This document shows positions 26,709-35,352 of a stretch of 64,000 bases of DNA, one piece after another (position 1 is the first letter of the stretch; every line of letters starts with the position of its first letter). The position numbers were made by a program, and so were the translations under genes. Location of the stretch: contig NZ_JAFBBJ010000001.1 in NCBI RefSeq assembly GCF_016907085.1, positions 2,790,001 to 2,854,000 on the forward strand, read 5' to 3'. Source of the stretch: Clavibacter michiganensis (GTDB lineage: Bacteria; Actinomycetota; Actinomycetes; Actinomycetales; Microbacteriaceae). The notes under the pieces were generated by a model, which was given only the letters and a program-made list of their open reading frames with translations, was not told where the DNA came from and did no database searches.

Positions 26709-27368
26709 TCAGGCCCGGCGGAGGGGAGCGGTGGCGCGCCCGCGCGCGAGCTCCGCGAACACGTCCGTGGTGAGCCGGTACGCGTGCTCGACCTCGGCCA
26801 CGACCCGGGCGCGCTCGTCGTCGTCCCACGGCGCCCGGTCGAGCGCCTCGCGGTAGGTGCTGCAGAAGCGCCGCGGCTCGGCGATCTCCGCGAAGAGGTA
26901 GAGGCCGACGCCGTTGGTGTCGAAGCCGAACTGGCGCTGCAGCAGCGAGCGGAGGAGCCGGCCGCCGGACAGGTCGCCGAGGTAGCGCGTGTAGTGGTGC
27001 GCGACGAAGCCGCCGACCCAGACCGACGCGACCCGCTCGATCCGCGCGACGTACGCGGCCGTGCTCGCGAGCGGCCGCACGACCTCGCGCCAGTCCGGCC
27101 CGACGAGGAAGTCGAGGTCGGCCTCGATCGCGGGGAGGCGCGTGAGGCGGGTGCTGATGAAGCGCGCGGCCACGGGATCCGCCGCCATGCGCTCGGTCGC
27201 CTGCTCGATGGCGCGGTAGATGAAGTAGTGCTGCGCGACGAGGGCCACGTAGTCGTCGCGGCAGCCGCGGCCCGTCACGATAGCGGTCATGAACTCGTCC
27301 GTGTCCTGCGCCTCGGCGCGCGGTCGTGCCCGGTCGCGGAGAGCCTCGGTGAGGGGGACGACGGTCAT
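26709..27368 (-). CDS. heme oxygenase family protein lacking the proximal histidine
   Basis: A 219-residue protein of the HmuO-type heme oxygenase fold. The distal-helix motif AHHYTRYLGDLSGG (GDLSGG at residues 131-136) and YRAIEQA are well preserved. However, the first 46 residues contain no histidine. The position that aligns with the heme-ligating histidine of HmuO (in its AHEKAE segment) is Arg15 (ARPRAE). Canonical heme degradation to biliverdin therefore cannot be assumed. A DtxR/IdeR-type iron box overlaps its promoter, which does fit iron scavenging. It may be an enzyme with another ligand, or a heme or tetrapyrrole-binding protein. Confidence 0.85.
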   Translation of the reverse strand: MTVVPLTEALRDRARPRAEAQDTDEFMTAIVTGRGCRDDYVALVAQHYFIYRAIEQATERMAADPVAARFISTRLTRLPAIEADLDFLVGPDWREVVRPLASTAAYVARIERVASVWVGGFVAHHYTRYLGDLSGGRLLRSLLQRQFGFDTNGVGLYLFAEIAEPRRFCSTYREALDRAPWDDDERARVVAEVEHAYRLTTDVFAELARGRATAPLRRA

Positions 27369-27371
27369 GAT

Positions 27372-27390
27372 GTAGGTGAGCCTAACCTCA
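27372..27390 (-). promoter_or_regulatory. DtxR/IdeR-type iron box over the heme oxygenase promoter
   Basis: GTAGGTGAGCCTAACCTCA (plus strand) matches 15 of 19 positions of TTAGGTTAGCCTAACCTAA, including an uninterrupted AGCCTAACCT. On the minus strand it contains TAGGCT, a good -10, ten bases before the heme oxygenase ATG, so a bound iron repressor would block the polymerase directly. The regulator itself is not in this window. Confidence 0.75.
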
Positions 27391-27446
27391 TCTGCCGCTC
27401 GCGCGGAAGAGGGCGGCGGCCGTCACGGCGGTCCGTCGGCGACGGC

Positions 27447-27839
27447 TCAGGAGGCGGCGGCGAAGAAGACAAGGCCGAGCAGCGGCGGCACGCCCTGGAC
27501 GAGCGCGGGGATGAGGTACTTCTTGCCCGTGCTGGCGATGATGATCGACGCGAGCACCATGCACGCGGTCGTGAACAGCACGAGCGTGAGGCCGGCGGGC
27601 ACGTTGCCGACGAAGTAGAGGATCAGCCCGAGGCCGGCGCCGAGCGCGAGGAACAGGTTGTAGAAGCCCTGGTTGTAGGCCCACGGCTTGATGATGAGGG
27701 CCTTCTCCTGGTCGGCGACGCCGAAGCGCTTCCAGGCGAACGGCTTCTCGAACCAGACGCTCTCGAGCAGGAAGAAGAACGCGTGCAGCAGGGCCGCGAG
27801 CCCGACGAAGATGGTGCCGGTGGCGGCTACTGCGGTCAT
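27447..27839 (-). CDS. DUF1304 family membrane protein
   Basis: A 130-residue protein with four predicted membrane helices, beginning FVGLAALLHAFFFLLES and containing KPWAYNQGFYNLFLALG, which is the DUF1304 signature. Function unknown. ATG 27839 is chosen over the longer frame because it has a GAGGG ribosome binding site and TACCCT further upstream could be its -10. Confidence 0.87.
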   Translation of the reverse strand: MTAVAATGTIFVGLAALLHAFFFLLESVWFEKPFAWKRFGVADQEKALIIKPWAYNQGFYNLFLALGAGLGLILYFVGNVPAGLTLVLFTTACMVLASIIIASTGKKYLIPALVQGVPPLLGLVFFAAAS

Positions 27840-27932
27840 GATCCCTCGCTCCGGCGGCACCGTGCCGCGTCGGGCCAAGGGTAGCGCGGGGTGCGGACGG
27901 CGGCGCGCGGCAGCGGGCGCGGGCGGCGGGTG

Positions 27933-28958
27933 CTAGGCGCGCACGTCGACCACGACGCGTCCGCTCGAGGTGCCCGCGAGGATCCGCTCGCCCGCGGCGA
28001 TCGCGCCGTCGAGCGGCACGGTCGTGGTGATGGCGTCGAGGAGCTCGGGGTCGAGGTCGGTCGCGAGCCGGGCCCACGCCTCCCGCCGCAGGGCGGCCGG
28101 CGCCTCGACCGAGTTGATGCCCGCGAGCGTGACGGCGCGGAGGATGAAGGGGAGCACGGTGCCCGGCAGGTCCGGCCCCTGCGCGAGGCCGGCGGCCGTG
28201 ACCACGCCGCCCCAGCGCGTCTGCGCGAGCGCGTTGACGAGGGTCGCGCTGCCGACGCTGTCGACCGCGCCCGCCCAGCGGATCCGCTGCAGCGGCTTCC
28301 CGGGCTCGCCGAGCTCCGAGCGGTCGATCACGTCGGCGGCGCCGAGCGCGCGCAGCCGGTCGCCGAGCTCGTCGACGCGGCCGGTGCTCGCGACCACGCG
28401 GTGGCCGAGGCGGGCGAGCAGCGCGACCGCGATGGATCCGACCCCGCCGCCCGCGCCCGTCACGAGTACGTCGCCGGATCCGGGCTCCACGCCGCCGCGC
28501 TCGAGCGCCAGCACCGAGAGCATCGCCGTGAAGCCCGCGGTGCCGATGGCGGCGGCCCGGGCCGCGGAGATGCCGTCGGGCACGCGCACGAGGGACGCGG
28601 CCGGGACGCGCACGCGCTCGGCCAGCCCGCCGTCGCGGCTCTCGCCGAGGCCGGCGCCGTTGAGGACGACCAGGTCGCCGACGTCGACGGCGTCGGATCC
28701 GCTCGCCGCGACCGTCCCGACGGCGTCGATGCCGGCGACGAGCGGGCTGGTGCGTGCGATCCCCGGCCGGCCGCCGAGCAGCATGCCGTCCTTGTAGTTG
28801 ACGCTCGAGAAGAGGACGTCGAGCACGACCTCCCCGTCGCCCGGACCGGCCGCGCCGCCCGTCGTCCGCTCGTCGGGGAGGTCGCGCAGCGCGACCTCGA
28901 TGCCTGTCGTGCCGTCGTCGGCGACGGTCTTCTCGGCCACGAGCGCGCGGTACGTCAT
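27933..28958 (-). CDS. zinc-independent MDR oxidoreductase, AcuI/YhdH quinone oxidoreductase-like
   Basis: A 341-residue medium-chain dehydrogenase/reductase. The N-terminal catalytic part has FSSVNYKDGMLL, typical of AcuI/YhdH proteins, which lack catalytic zinc and reduce acryloyl-CoA or related enones with NADPH. The nucleotide-binding VLVTGAGGGVGSIAVAL lies near residues 160-176. The physiological substrate is not evident from neighbours. TAGCGT on the minus strand (28970-28965) leaves six bases to the ATG, indicating a leaderless message. Confidence 0.9.
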   Translation of the reverse strand: MTYRALVAEKTVADDGTTGIEVALRDLPDERTTGGAAGPGDGEVVLDVLFSSVNYKDGMLLGGRPGIARTSPLVAGIDAVGTVAASGSDAVDVGDLVVLNGAGLGESRDGGLAERVRVPAASLVRVPDGISAARAAAIGTAGFTAMLSVLALERGGVEPGSGDVLVTGAGGGVGSIAVALLARLGHRVVASTGRVDELGDRLRALGAADVIDRSELGEPGKPLQRIRWAGAVDSVGSATLVNALAQTRWGGVVTAAGLAQGPDLPGTVLPFILRAVTLAGINSVEAPAALRREAWARLATDLDPELLDAITTTVPLDGAIAAGERILAGTSSGRVVVDVRA

Positions 28959-29014
28959 GCCGTCACGCTACGCCCGCGCCGCGCGGCGACGCGAGCGGCG
29001 GCGACCCGGCCGGA

Positions 29015-30040
29015 TCAGCCGAAGAGGATCGCGGCCTCGTCGTAGCGGTGCTGCGGCACGGTCTTGAGGCGGCCGAGCGCCTCCTCGAAGCCCACGTGGA
29101 CGATGTCGGTGCCTCGGAGCGCGACCATGCGGCCCCAGTGGCCGTCGCGCACGCTGTCGACCGCGGCGAGGCCGAGGCGCGTCGCGAGCACGCGGTCGTA
29201 CGACGACGGGGTGCCGCCGCGCTGGATGTGGCCGAGGGTCGTCGCGCGGGTCTCGATGCCCGTGCGCTCCTCGATGATGGGCGCGATCTGCTCGCCGATG
29301 CCGCCGAGCCGCGGGCGGCCGAAGGCGTCGAGCCCGCGCTCGCCGTGCGCGTCCGACGCGTGCTCGGGGATGAAGCCCTCCGCGACGACGACGAGCGGCG
29401 CGCGCCCGCGGTCGTAGGCCGAGCGGACCCAGCCGATGATCTCGTCCATGCTCGTCTTCTGCTCGGGGATGAGGATCGCGTGCGCGCCCGCGGCCATGCC
29501 GGAGTGCAGCGCGATCCAGCCGACGTGGCGGCCCATGACCTCGGCGACCATGCAGCGGCTGTGCGAGTCGCCCGTGGTGCGGAGGCGGTCCATGGCGTCG
29601 GTCGCGATCTGCACCGCGGTGTCGAAGCCGAACGTGTAGTCGGTGGCGTCGAGGTCGTTGTCGACGGTCTTGGGGACGCCGACGATCTTCAGCCCGGCGT
29701 CCGTGAGGCGCTTGGCCGCCGCGAGCGTGCCCTCGCCGCCGATGGCGAGGATCGCGTCGATGCCGAGGCGGTCGAGGTTCTCCTGGATCCGCTCCACGCC
29801 GCCGTCGCCCTCGAACGGGTTCGTGCGGCTGGTGCCGAGGATCGTGCCGCCCTGCTTGCCGATGCCCTGGATGTCGCGACGCGCGAGCGGCATGACGTCG
29901 CCGTCGACGACGCCCCGCCAGCCGTCGCGGAAGCCCACGAACTCCTGCTTGTGGATGGTCGTTCCCTTGAGCACCGCCCCGCGGATCACCGCGTTGAGTC
30001 CGGGGCAGTCTCCGCCTGAGGTGAGGATTCCGATGCGCAC
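29015..30040 (-). CDS. pfkA: 6-phosphofructokinase
   Basis: A 341-residue glycolytic kinase that makes fructose-1,6-bisphosphate. The N-terminus is RIGILTSGGDCPGLNAVIRG. The phosphoryl-donor loops read GGEGT (glycine, as in ATP enzymes) and PKTVDND (lysine, as in pyrophosphate enzymes). This is the combination of the mixed group III family; actinobacterial members are generally ATP-dependent. The frame stays open upstream to 30115 but homology begins at GTG 30040. CATGAT six bases before it may be a leaderless -10. Confidence 0.95.
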   Translation of the reverse strand: MRIGILTSGGDCPGLNAVIRGAVLKGTTIHKQEFVGFRDGWRGVVDGDVMPLARRDIQGIGKQGGTILGTSRTNPFEGDGGVERIQENLDRLGIDAILAIGGEGTLAAAKRLTDAGLKIVGVPKTVDNDLDATDYTFGFDTAVQIATDAMDRLRTTGDSHSRCMVAEVMGRHVGWIALHSGMAAGAHAILIPEQKTSMDEIIGWVRSAYDRGRAPLVVVAEGFIPEHASDAHGERGLDAFGRPRLGGIGEQIAPIIEERTGIETRATTLGHIQRGGTPSSYDRVLATRLGLAAVDSVRDGHWGRMVALRGTDIVHVGFEEALGRLKTVPQHRYDEAAILFG

Positions 30041-30078
30041 ACGTCCATCATGGGGCACGCATCCGCGAGACTGGCCGG

Positions 30079-30786
30079 ATGGACTCCGCACCCGACGGCC
30101 GCCCGCTCCCCGCATCGCCCGCGACGGGCGACCTCGACCGCCTCGCGCGCCGCGCCCTCGGCCTCGTTCGCGACGGCCGTCGGGCGATCCTCGCCATCGC
30201 GGGCAGCCCCGGCGCCGGCAAGACGACCCTCGCGCGGGCGCTGGTGGCGCGGATCGACGCGCGGGCGGGCGACGGCACCGCGGCGTACGTGCCCATGGAC
30301 GGCTTCCACCTCGCCAACGCGACGCTCGACCATCTCGGCCGCCACGACCGCAAGGGCTCGATCGACACGTTCGACGGCTGGGGCGTGCTGGCGCTCGTGC
30401 GCCGGATCCGCGCCGAGACGGACCACGTCGTCTACGCGCCGTCGTTCGACCGGGCGGTCGACGAGGGCGTGGCCGGGGCGATCGCGGTCGAGCCGAGCGC
30501 CCGTCTCGTCGTGGTCGAGGGCAACTACCTGCTCGTCGACGACGGCCCGTGGGGGCTGCTCCGCGCCGAGTTCGACGAGGCGTGGTTCTGCGCGACCCCC
30601 GCTGACGCGCGCTTCTCGCGCCTGGTCGACCGGCACACGGCCGGCGGACGCGATCCCGAGGCCGCCGCGGCGTGGGCCCGCGACGTCGACGGCGTCAACG
30701 CGCGCCTCATCGAGGGCACGCGCGGACGCGCCGACCTCGTGGTGGACGGCACCGCGGCCGGCGTGCCGGAGGCGGTGGCCGGCTAG
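30079..30786 (+). CDS. nucleoside/nucleotide kinase family protein (PanK/uridine kinase-like P-loop)
   Basis: A 235-residue P-loop kinase. The Walker A motif is AGSPGAGKTT (residues 41-50), followed by VPMDGFHLANATL and a VVVEGNYLL strand, the pattern of the pantothenate kinase/uridine kinase/FrcK group that often phosphorylates sugars or nucleosides. The substrate cannot be fixed. It is divergent from pfkA across 38 bases. GAGACT lies six bases before the ATG and may be a leaderless -10. Confidence 0.85.
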   Translation: MDSAPDGRPLPASPATGDLDRLARRALGLVRDGRRAILAIAGSPGAGKTTLARALVARIDARAGDGTAAYVPMDGFHLANATLDHLGRHDRKGSIDTFDGWGVLALVRRIRAETDHVVYAPSFDRAVDEGVAGAIAVEPSARLVVVEGNYLLVDDGPWGLLRAEFDEAWFCATPADARFSRLVDRHTAGGRDPEAAAAWARDVDGVNARLIEGTRGRADLVVDGTAAGVPEAVAG

Positions 30787-30796
30787 CGGGCTCGGG

Positions 30797-31297
30797 TCAG
30801 AGCTCGACGGTGCCGTGCTCCCCGACGTCCTTCGGGCGCTCGCCCGTGATGGCGGCCTTGGCGTACTTGATGAGCGCGATCGGCTTCGGGGTGTCCTGGT
30901 ACCAGTACTCGGCGGCGTCGGCGTGGACGCGGATCAGCGCGACCGTCGGGTCGTCCTTCCCGCCCTCGAACCACGCCTCGGCGCCGGTCGACCACAGCTC
31001 GTCGATGCGCGCGCGGTCGCGCGTGATCTCCGCCGTGCCGGCGATGGATAGGAACCCGTCGCCGGACTGCAGCGACACGTTCACCTGGTCGTTGGCGCGG
31101 ATCTCCGTGGTCTTGTCGCTCGGGTCCTGCGTGAAGAACCAGAGGTCGCCGTCGAAGTCGCGCTCCTGGCTGGCGAGCGGGCGGCTCACGAGCTGCCCGT
31201 GCGCGTTGACGGTGGTGAGGAGCGCGATGCGGGCGCCCTTCACGAGCTCGGCGACGCGGTCGCGGTCGTCCTGGTGGTCGTTCGTGGTGTCGGTCAT
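30797..31297 (-). CDS. pyridoxamine 5'-phosphate oxidase-related protein (general stress protein 26-like)
   Basis: A 166-residue split-barrel flavoprotein. ARIALLTTVNAHGQLVSRPL and DLWFFTQDPSDKTTEI form the FMN-binding part. Members of this group act as F420- or FMN-binding reductases or as stress proteins; no closer function is assignable. TAGCGT on the minus strand (31310-31305) seven bases before the ATG points to a leaderless message. Confidence 0.87.
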   Translation of the reverse strand: MTDTTNDHQDDRDRVAELVKGARIALLTTVNAHGQLVSRPLASQERDFDGDLWFFTQDPSDKTTEIRANDQVNVSLQSGDGFLSIAGTAEITRDRARIDELWSTGAEAWFEGGKDDPTVALIRVHADAAEYWYQDTPKPIALIKYAKAAITGERPKDVGEHGTVEL

Positions 31298-31362
31298 GCG
31301 GCCGACGCTACGCGCGCGGTGGCCGACCGGGCGGGGTCGGCGGCCCTGCGTACCCTGAGGGG

Positions 31363-32328
31363 ATGGACCAGGGCGGCGCGGAGGTGACGGCCCCCGACGC
31401 GCGCACGACGTACCTGCCCGACCGCGAGGTCGACCTCCGGCTGGTGCTGCGTCCGCTGTTCCGCGGGGTCGTGGATCCGACCTGCCGCTGGGACCCGGCC
31501 CCGCCCGGATCCCGCCGCGTCGGCGTCTGGCGCACGGCCCGCACGCCGCTCGGCGCCGCGTCGCTCCGGCTGGATCCGCGCCCCGACGGCGGCGTCGACG
31601 CGCGCGCCTGGGGCCCCGGCGCCGAGTGGGCGATCGCCGGCGTGCCCGAGCTCCTGGGCGAGGGCGACGACTGGTCCGACCTCGACGTCTCCGCGCATCC
31701 CCTCCTCCGCGACGCGCGCCGCCGCCTTCCCGCGCTCCGGCTGATGCGCACCAACCACGTGTTCGAGGCGATGGCGTCCGCGGTGCTCGAGCAGAAGGTC
31801 ACCGGGCTCGAGGCCAGGCGCGCGTGGCGGCAGCTGATCCTCGCGCACGGCGAGCCCGCGCCCGGACCGGTGCCGACCGGCATGCGCGTGCTGCCGTCGC
31901 CCGAGCGCTGGCGCCTCATCCCCTCGTGGGAGTGGCACCGCGCGGGCGTGGATCCGAAGCGGTCGCGCACGCTCATCGCCGTCGCGACCTCGGCGGCCGG
32001 CCTCGAGCGCACGCTCGCGCTCGGCCGGGGGAGCGAGGAGATCACGCGGCGGCTGCGCTCGATCCCGGGCGTCGGCATCTGGACGGCCGCGGAGACATCG
32101 CAGCGCGCCCACGGGGATCCGGACTCCGTGAGCGTCGGCGACTACCACGTGCACGACACGGTCGGCTGGGCCCTCGTCGGCCACGCGGTCGACGACGACG
32201 GGATGCTCGAGCTGCTCGAGCCGTGGCGCGGGCAGCGTCAGAGGGTGATGCGCCTCATCGAGGCGAGCGGCTTCCGGAAGCCGCGGTTCGGCCCGCGCAT
32301 GACGGTGCAGGACCACCGCGCGCACTGA
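31363..32328 (+). CDS. DNA-3-methyladenine glycosylase family protein (AlkA-like, HhH-GPD)
   Basis: A 321-residue base-excision repair glycosylase. The helix-hairpin-helix is LRSIPGVGIWTAA (about residues 229-241), and the catalytic aspartate should be the one in SVSVGDYHVHD just downstream. The N-terminal part (NHVFEAMASAVLEQKV) fits the AlkA-type barrel and helical region. It should remove alkylated purines. TACCCT (31351-31356) lies six bases before the ATG, so the message is likely leaderless. Confidence 0.88.
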   Translation: MDQGGAEVTAPDARTTYLPDREVDLRLVLRPLFRGVVDPTCRWDPAPPGSRRVGVWRTARTPLGAASLRLDPRPDGGVDARAWGPGAEWAIAGVPELLGEGDDWSDLDVSAHPLLRDARRRLPALRLMRTNHVFEAMASAVLEQKVTGLEARRAWRQLILAHGEPAPGPVPTGMRVLPSPERWRLIPSWEWHRAGVDPKRSRTLIAVATSAAGLERTLALGRGSEEITRRLRSIPGVGIWTAAETSQRAHGDPDSVSVGDYHVHDTVGWALVGHAVDDDGMLELLEPWRGQRQRVMRLIEASGFRKPRFGPRMTVQDHRAH

Positions 32329-32369
32329 ACGTCGCGCACGGAGCGACGCGGCGGCCCGCGCCGGCCGGA

Positions 32370-33170
32370 TCAGCTGTCGGCGGCGATGCCCTGGGGCAGG
32401 TCCGCGCCGGCCTTGGTGAGCGCGTCCACGAGGTCCTGGCCGGCGACGGTCGTGATGATGTCGCCCTGGATCCGGAGGGTCGGGGTGCCTGTGACGCCCG
32501 CCGAGGTCGCGTCGGAGGTGTTGCTCGTGATCCACGACGAGTACTTGCCCTCGGCCACGCACGTGCGCGCCGCGTCCGCCGTGACGCCCTGGGTGGTGAG
32601 CCAGGTGACGAAGTCGGCGTGGGTCCACGAGTCGGTGATGGTGGAGTGGTTGTCGAACAGCGCCGAGTGCACGGCCGGCCACTTGTCGGGCTCCTCGGCG
32701 AGCACGCACGCGGCGGCGCTGCCCGCGACCACGCCGTACTTCGTGACGATCTGGATGGGGTGGTAGACGATGCGCACCTGGCCCGTGGCGGCGATCCGGT
32801 CGAGCAGCGGGCCGGTCTCGGCCTCGTACTGCGCGCAGTGGGGGCACGAGTAGTCCTCGTAGACGTCCATGGTCACGGGGGCGTCGGCCGCCCCGACGCT
32901 GACGCCCGTGGGCTCGGTCGCGATGCGGACCTGGTCGCCCGTGGACAGCGCCGCGGTCGTGTCCTGCACGGGACCCGCGGCGCTCGCCGCCTGGGACTGG
33001 CCGAGGAGGTAGACGCCGCCGGCGATGGCCGCGATGACGATGACGAGGCCGCCCGCGACGGAGAACTGGGTGATGAGGCGGCGGCGCTTGCGGCGCCGGT
33101 CGTCGAGGGCCCTCTCGATGCGTGCCTTCTCGCGGATCGCGCGTACCTTCTCGTTCTCATGCCGGGCCAT
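32370..33170 (-). CDS. membrane-anchored DsbA family thioredoxin-fold protein
   Basis: A 266-residue protein with a basic, helical N-terminus (residues 1-31), one membrane helix (about 34-57) and an extracytoplasmic DsbA/DSBA-type domain. The active site is DYSCPHC, with Cys109 and Cys112, followed by the cis-proline loop GVTGTPTLRI. It should oxidise or isomerise disulfides in exported proteins. Only the ATG at 33170 fits: TAGGAT on the minus strand (33183-33178) is seven bases upstream, and the upstream open frame runs through the divergent gene. Confidence 0.92.
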   Translation of the reverse strand: MARHENEKVRAIREKARIERALDDRRRKRRRLITQFSVAGGLVIVIAAIAGGVYLLGQSQAASAAGPVQDTTAALSTGDQVRIATEPTGVSVGAADAPVTMDVYEDYSCPHCAQYEAETGPLLDRIAATGQVRIVYHPIQIVTKYGVVAGSAAACVLAEEPDKWPAVHSALFDNHSTITDSWTHADFVTWLTTQGVTADAARTCVAEGKYSSWITSNTSDATSAGVTGTPTLRIQGDIITTVAGQDLVDALTKAGADLPQGIAADS

Positions 33171-33245
33171 GCGGACGATCCTAGGGATCCGCGTGGCCGC
33201 GCCCCTGGGAGGCGCCACAGCGCTGCGTATGGATAGGCTCGGCGC

Positions 33246-34199
33246 GTGCCCGACGACGTGACGTACGTACCCCGCCTCCCCACCGGCCAGCAGCACGAGC
33301 TCGTCGCGGAGGTCGACGGCCGCACGCAGCGCATCGTGATCGCCGAGGTCGGCGCCGCGCTCCGCGTGCTCCAGGTGGACGGCACCGACCTCGTGCAGTC
33401 CTACCCCGACGAGGCGCGGCCCCCCTTCTGCAGCGGCATCGTGCTCGCGCCCTGGCCCAACCGGATCCGCGACGGCCTCTGGGAGCATGGCGGCGTCACG
33501 CACCAGCTCGACATCACCGAGGTCGATCGCGAGAACGCGATCCACGGGCTCCTCCTGCACTCCCCGTACCGCCTGGTCGAGCGCGATGACGTCTCCGTGA
33601 CGCTCGCCGCCGACGTCCACCCGCAGCGCGGCTACCCCTTCGCCCTCGAGACGAGCGTGCGCTACGAGCTCACGGGCTCCGGCGTGCGCGTCACGCACGT
33701 GATCCGCAACGTCGGCTCGGCTGACGCGCCCGTCGCCGTGGGGACGCATCCCTTCCTCCGCGTGGGCGACGTGCCCACCGAGGACCTCGAGGTCGTCATC
33801 GACGCGCCCACCCACATCGAGGTGGATCCCGTGCGCCTCAACCCCACGGGCGCCCAGACCCCGGTCGAGGGCACCCGCTACGACCTGCGCCAGGGCGTGC
33901 GCGTCCGCGACGCCCAGCTCGACGACGCGTGGGCCGACGCCCGCGTGGTCGACGGCGTCACCCGGCACGGCGTCCAGGCGCCCGACGGCCGCCGCACCGA
34001 GATCTGGGCCGACGGCGAGTTCACCTACTGGCAGGTCTTCGTCACGCCCTGGTACCCCATCGCCGACGGCCACGTCTGGGCGGTCGCGGTGGAGCCGATG
34101 ACGGCGCCGGCCGACGCGTTCAACTCGGGCGACGGCCTCATCACGCTCGCGCCCGGATCCGAGTGGTCCGGCACCTGGGGCATCGACCTGCACGACTGA
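33246..34199 (+). CDS. aldose 1-epimerase family protein
   Basis: A 317-residue beta-sandwich protein of the galactose mutarotase-like superfamily. LAPWPNRIRDG, ENAIHGLLL and VGTHPFLRVG carry the arginine and histidine expected for mutarotation. The substrate may be a free hexose or a hexose-6-phosphate. TAGGCT at 33234-33239 is followed by six bases and the GTG start, a clear leaderless arrangement. Confidence 0.9.
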   Translation: MPDDVTYVPRLPTGQQHELVAEVDGRTQRIVIAEVGAALRVLQVDGTDLVQSYPDEARPPFCSGIVLAPWPNRIRDGLWEHGGVTHQLDITEVDRENAIHGLLLHSPYRLVERDDVSVTLAADVHPQRGYPFALETSVRYELTGSGVRVTHVIRNVGSADAPVAVGTHPFLRVGDVPTEDLEVVIDAPTHIEVDPVRLNPTGAQTPVEGTRYDLRQGVRVRDAQLDDAWADARVVDGVTRHGVQAPDGRRTEIWADGEFTYWQVFVTPWYPIADGHVWAVAVEPMTAPADAFNSGDGLITLAPGSEWSGTWGIDLHD

Positions 34200-34297
34200 G
34201 CCCGCCCGGCGCCGACCGTCTGGATGCCCGCTGGGAGCCGTGGTCGGAAACCGAAGCGGCCCGGGACGCCCGGCGCGGACCGTCCTAGCGTCGGACC

Positions 34298-34747
34298 ATG
34301 ACCGACACCAGCGCGACCACAGCCCTCGACTCCATCACCGGCGTGCACCACGTGCGCATCTCCGTGACCGACCTCGGCCGATCCCGCGCTTTCTACGAGG
34401 GCGTGCTGGGCTTGACCCCCGCCATCGAGAGCGAGGGCGACTCGACCGACCCCGCCGTGCGCGAGGATCCCGCCCAGTACTTCGGCGGCGTCATCTACGG
34501 CGTGGGGTCGCAGCTGTTCGGCCTCCGCCCGATCGCCGGCGACGGCGCCGCGTTCGACCCCGCGACCCGCGGCCTCGACCACGTGAGTCTCCAGGTCGGG
34601 TCGCGCGACGACCTCGTCCGCGCGGCCGCGCTGTTCGCGGAGCGCGGCATCTCCCACGGCGAGGTCATGGACTTCCCCACGGGCATGTCGATCCTCTCGG
34701 TGCAGGACCCGGACGACATCAACGTGGAGCTCGTCGCCGCGGGCTGA
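34298..34747 (+). CDS. VOC family (glyoxalase/bleomycin resistance-like) protein
   Basis: A 149-residue protein with the paired beta-alpha-beta-beta-beta modules of the VOC fold. It starts VHHVRISVTDLGRSRAFYEGVLGL and has the second module at LDHVSLQVG; the metal-ligand histidine positions and a late glutamate are present. Substrate unknown. TAGCGT (34286-34291) leaves six bases to the ATG, so it is likely leaderless. Confidence 0.9.
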   Translation: MTDTSATTALDSITGVHHVRISVTDLGRSRAFYEGVLGLTPAIESEGDSTDPAVREDPAQYFGGVIYGVGSQLFGLRPIAGDGAAFDPATRGLDHVSLQVGSRDDLVRAAALFAERGISHGEVMDFPTGMSILSVQDPDDINVELVAAG

Positions 34748-34854
34748 CCCGCGACCCCTGGCGGCGGCGGTGCGCACGAGCGCGCCGCCGCCGTTCGCGT
34801 GCGTAGCATTTCCCCAAGTGCCGAGCAGTGCACCACCCGGTCGAGGAGGACGCG

Positions 34855-35316
34855 ATGACGATGACGGACCCCCTGGCGCTCGAGAGCCAGGTCTGCTTCC
34901 AGGCGGTGGTCGCCGCCCGCACCGTGGTGGCCGTCTACCGGCCGATCCTCGAGCCGCTCGGGCTGACGCACACGCAGTACCTCGTGATGCTCGCGCTGTG
35001 GGAGCGGGACGAGCGCTCGGTCTCGGACCTCGGATCCGCGCTGCAGCTGGAGCCCGCGACGCTCACCCCGCTGCTCAAGCGCCTCCAGGGCGCCGGGTTC
35101 GTCGACCGGGCCAGGAGCGCCGCGGACGAGCGCGTCGTCGTGGTCTCCCTCACGGACGCGGGGCGCGACCTGCGCGACCGCGCGGTCGATGTGCCCGCGC
35201 AGGCGGCCGCGCGCACCGGCATGACCGTCGCCGAGCTCGAGGCGCTCCGCGACGCGCTCGACGACGTGGTGGGGCGGCTCACCGGCGCCCTGGCGGATGG
35301 CGGGACCGCCGCCTGA
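34855..35316 (+). CDS. MarR family regulator, OhrR-like
   Basis: A 153-residue winged-helix repressor. The recognition region is around [19 protein letters not shown] and the wing ends at [16 protein letters not shown]. Cys14 in [12 protein letters not shown] matches the position of the peroxide-sensing N-terminal cysteine of OhrR, so it may respond to organic peroxides. No ohr gene is adjacent; the upstream VOC gene is the nearest candidate target. The start at 34855 has a very strong Shine-Dalgarno (GAGGAGGA); an upstream ATG at 34828 does not. Confidence 0.9.
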   Translation: MTMTDPLALESQVCFQAVVAARTVVAVYRPILEPLGLTHTQYLVMLALWERDERSVSDLGSALQLEPATLTPLLKRLQGAGFVDRARSAADERVVVVSLTDAGRDLRDRAVDVPAQAAARTGMTVAELEALRDALDDVVGRLTGALADGGTAA

Positions 35317-35352
35317 TCCTGTGCGCGCACGCCGGCCGGGGCGCCGCGCCCG

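Noticed and set aside
30041-30115. N-terminal extension of PfkA
   Set aside because: The 25 extra codons are low-complexity and overlap the promoter and start of the divergent kinase gene; family homology begins at GTG 30040.
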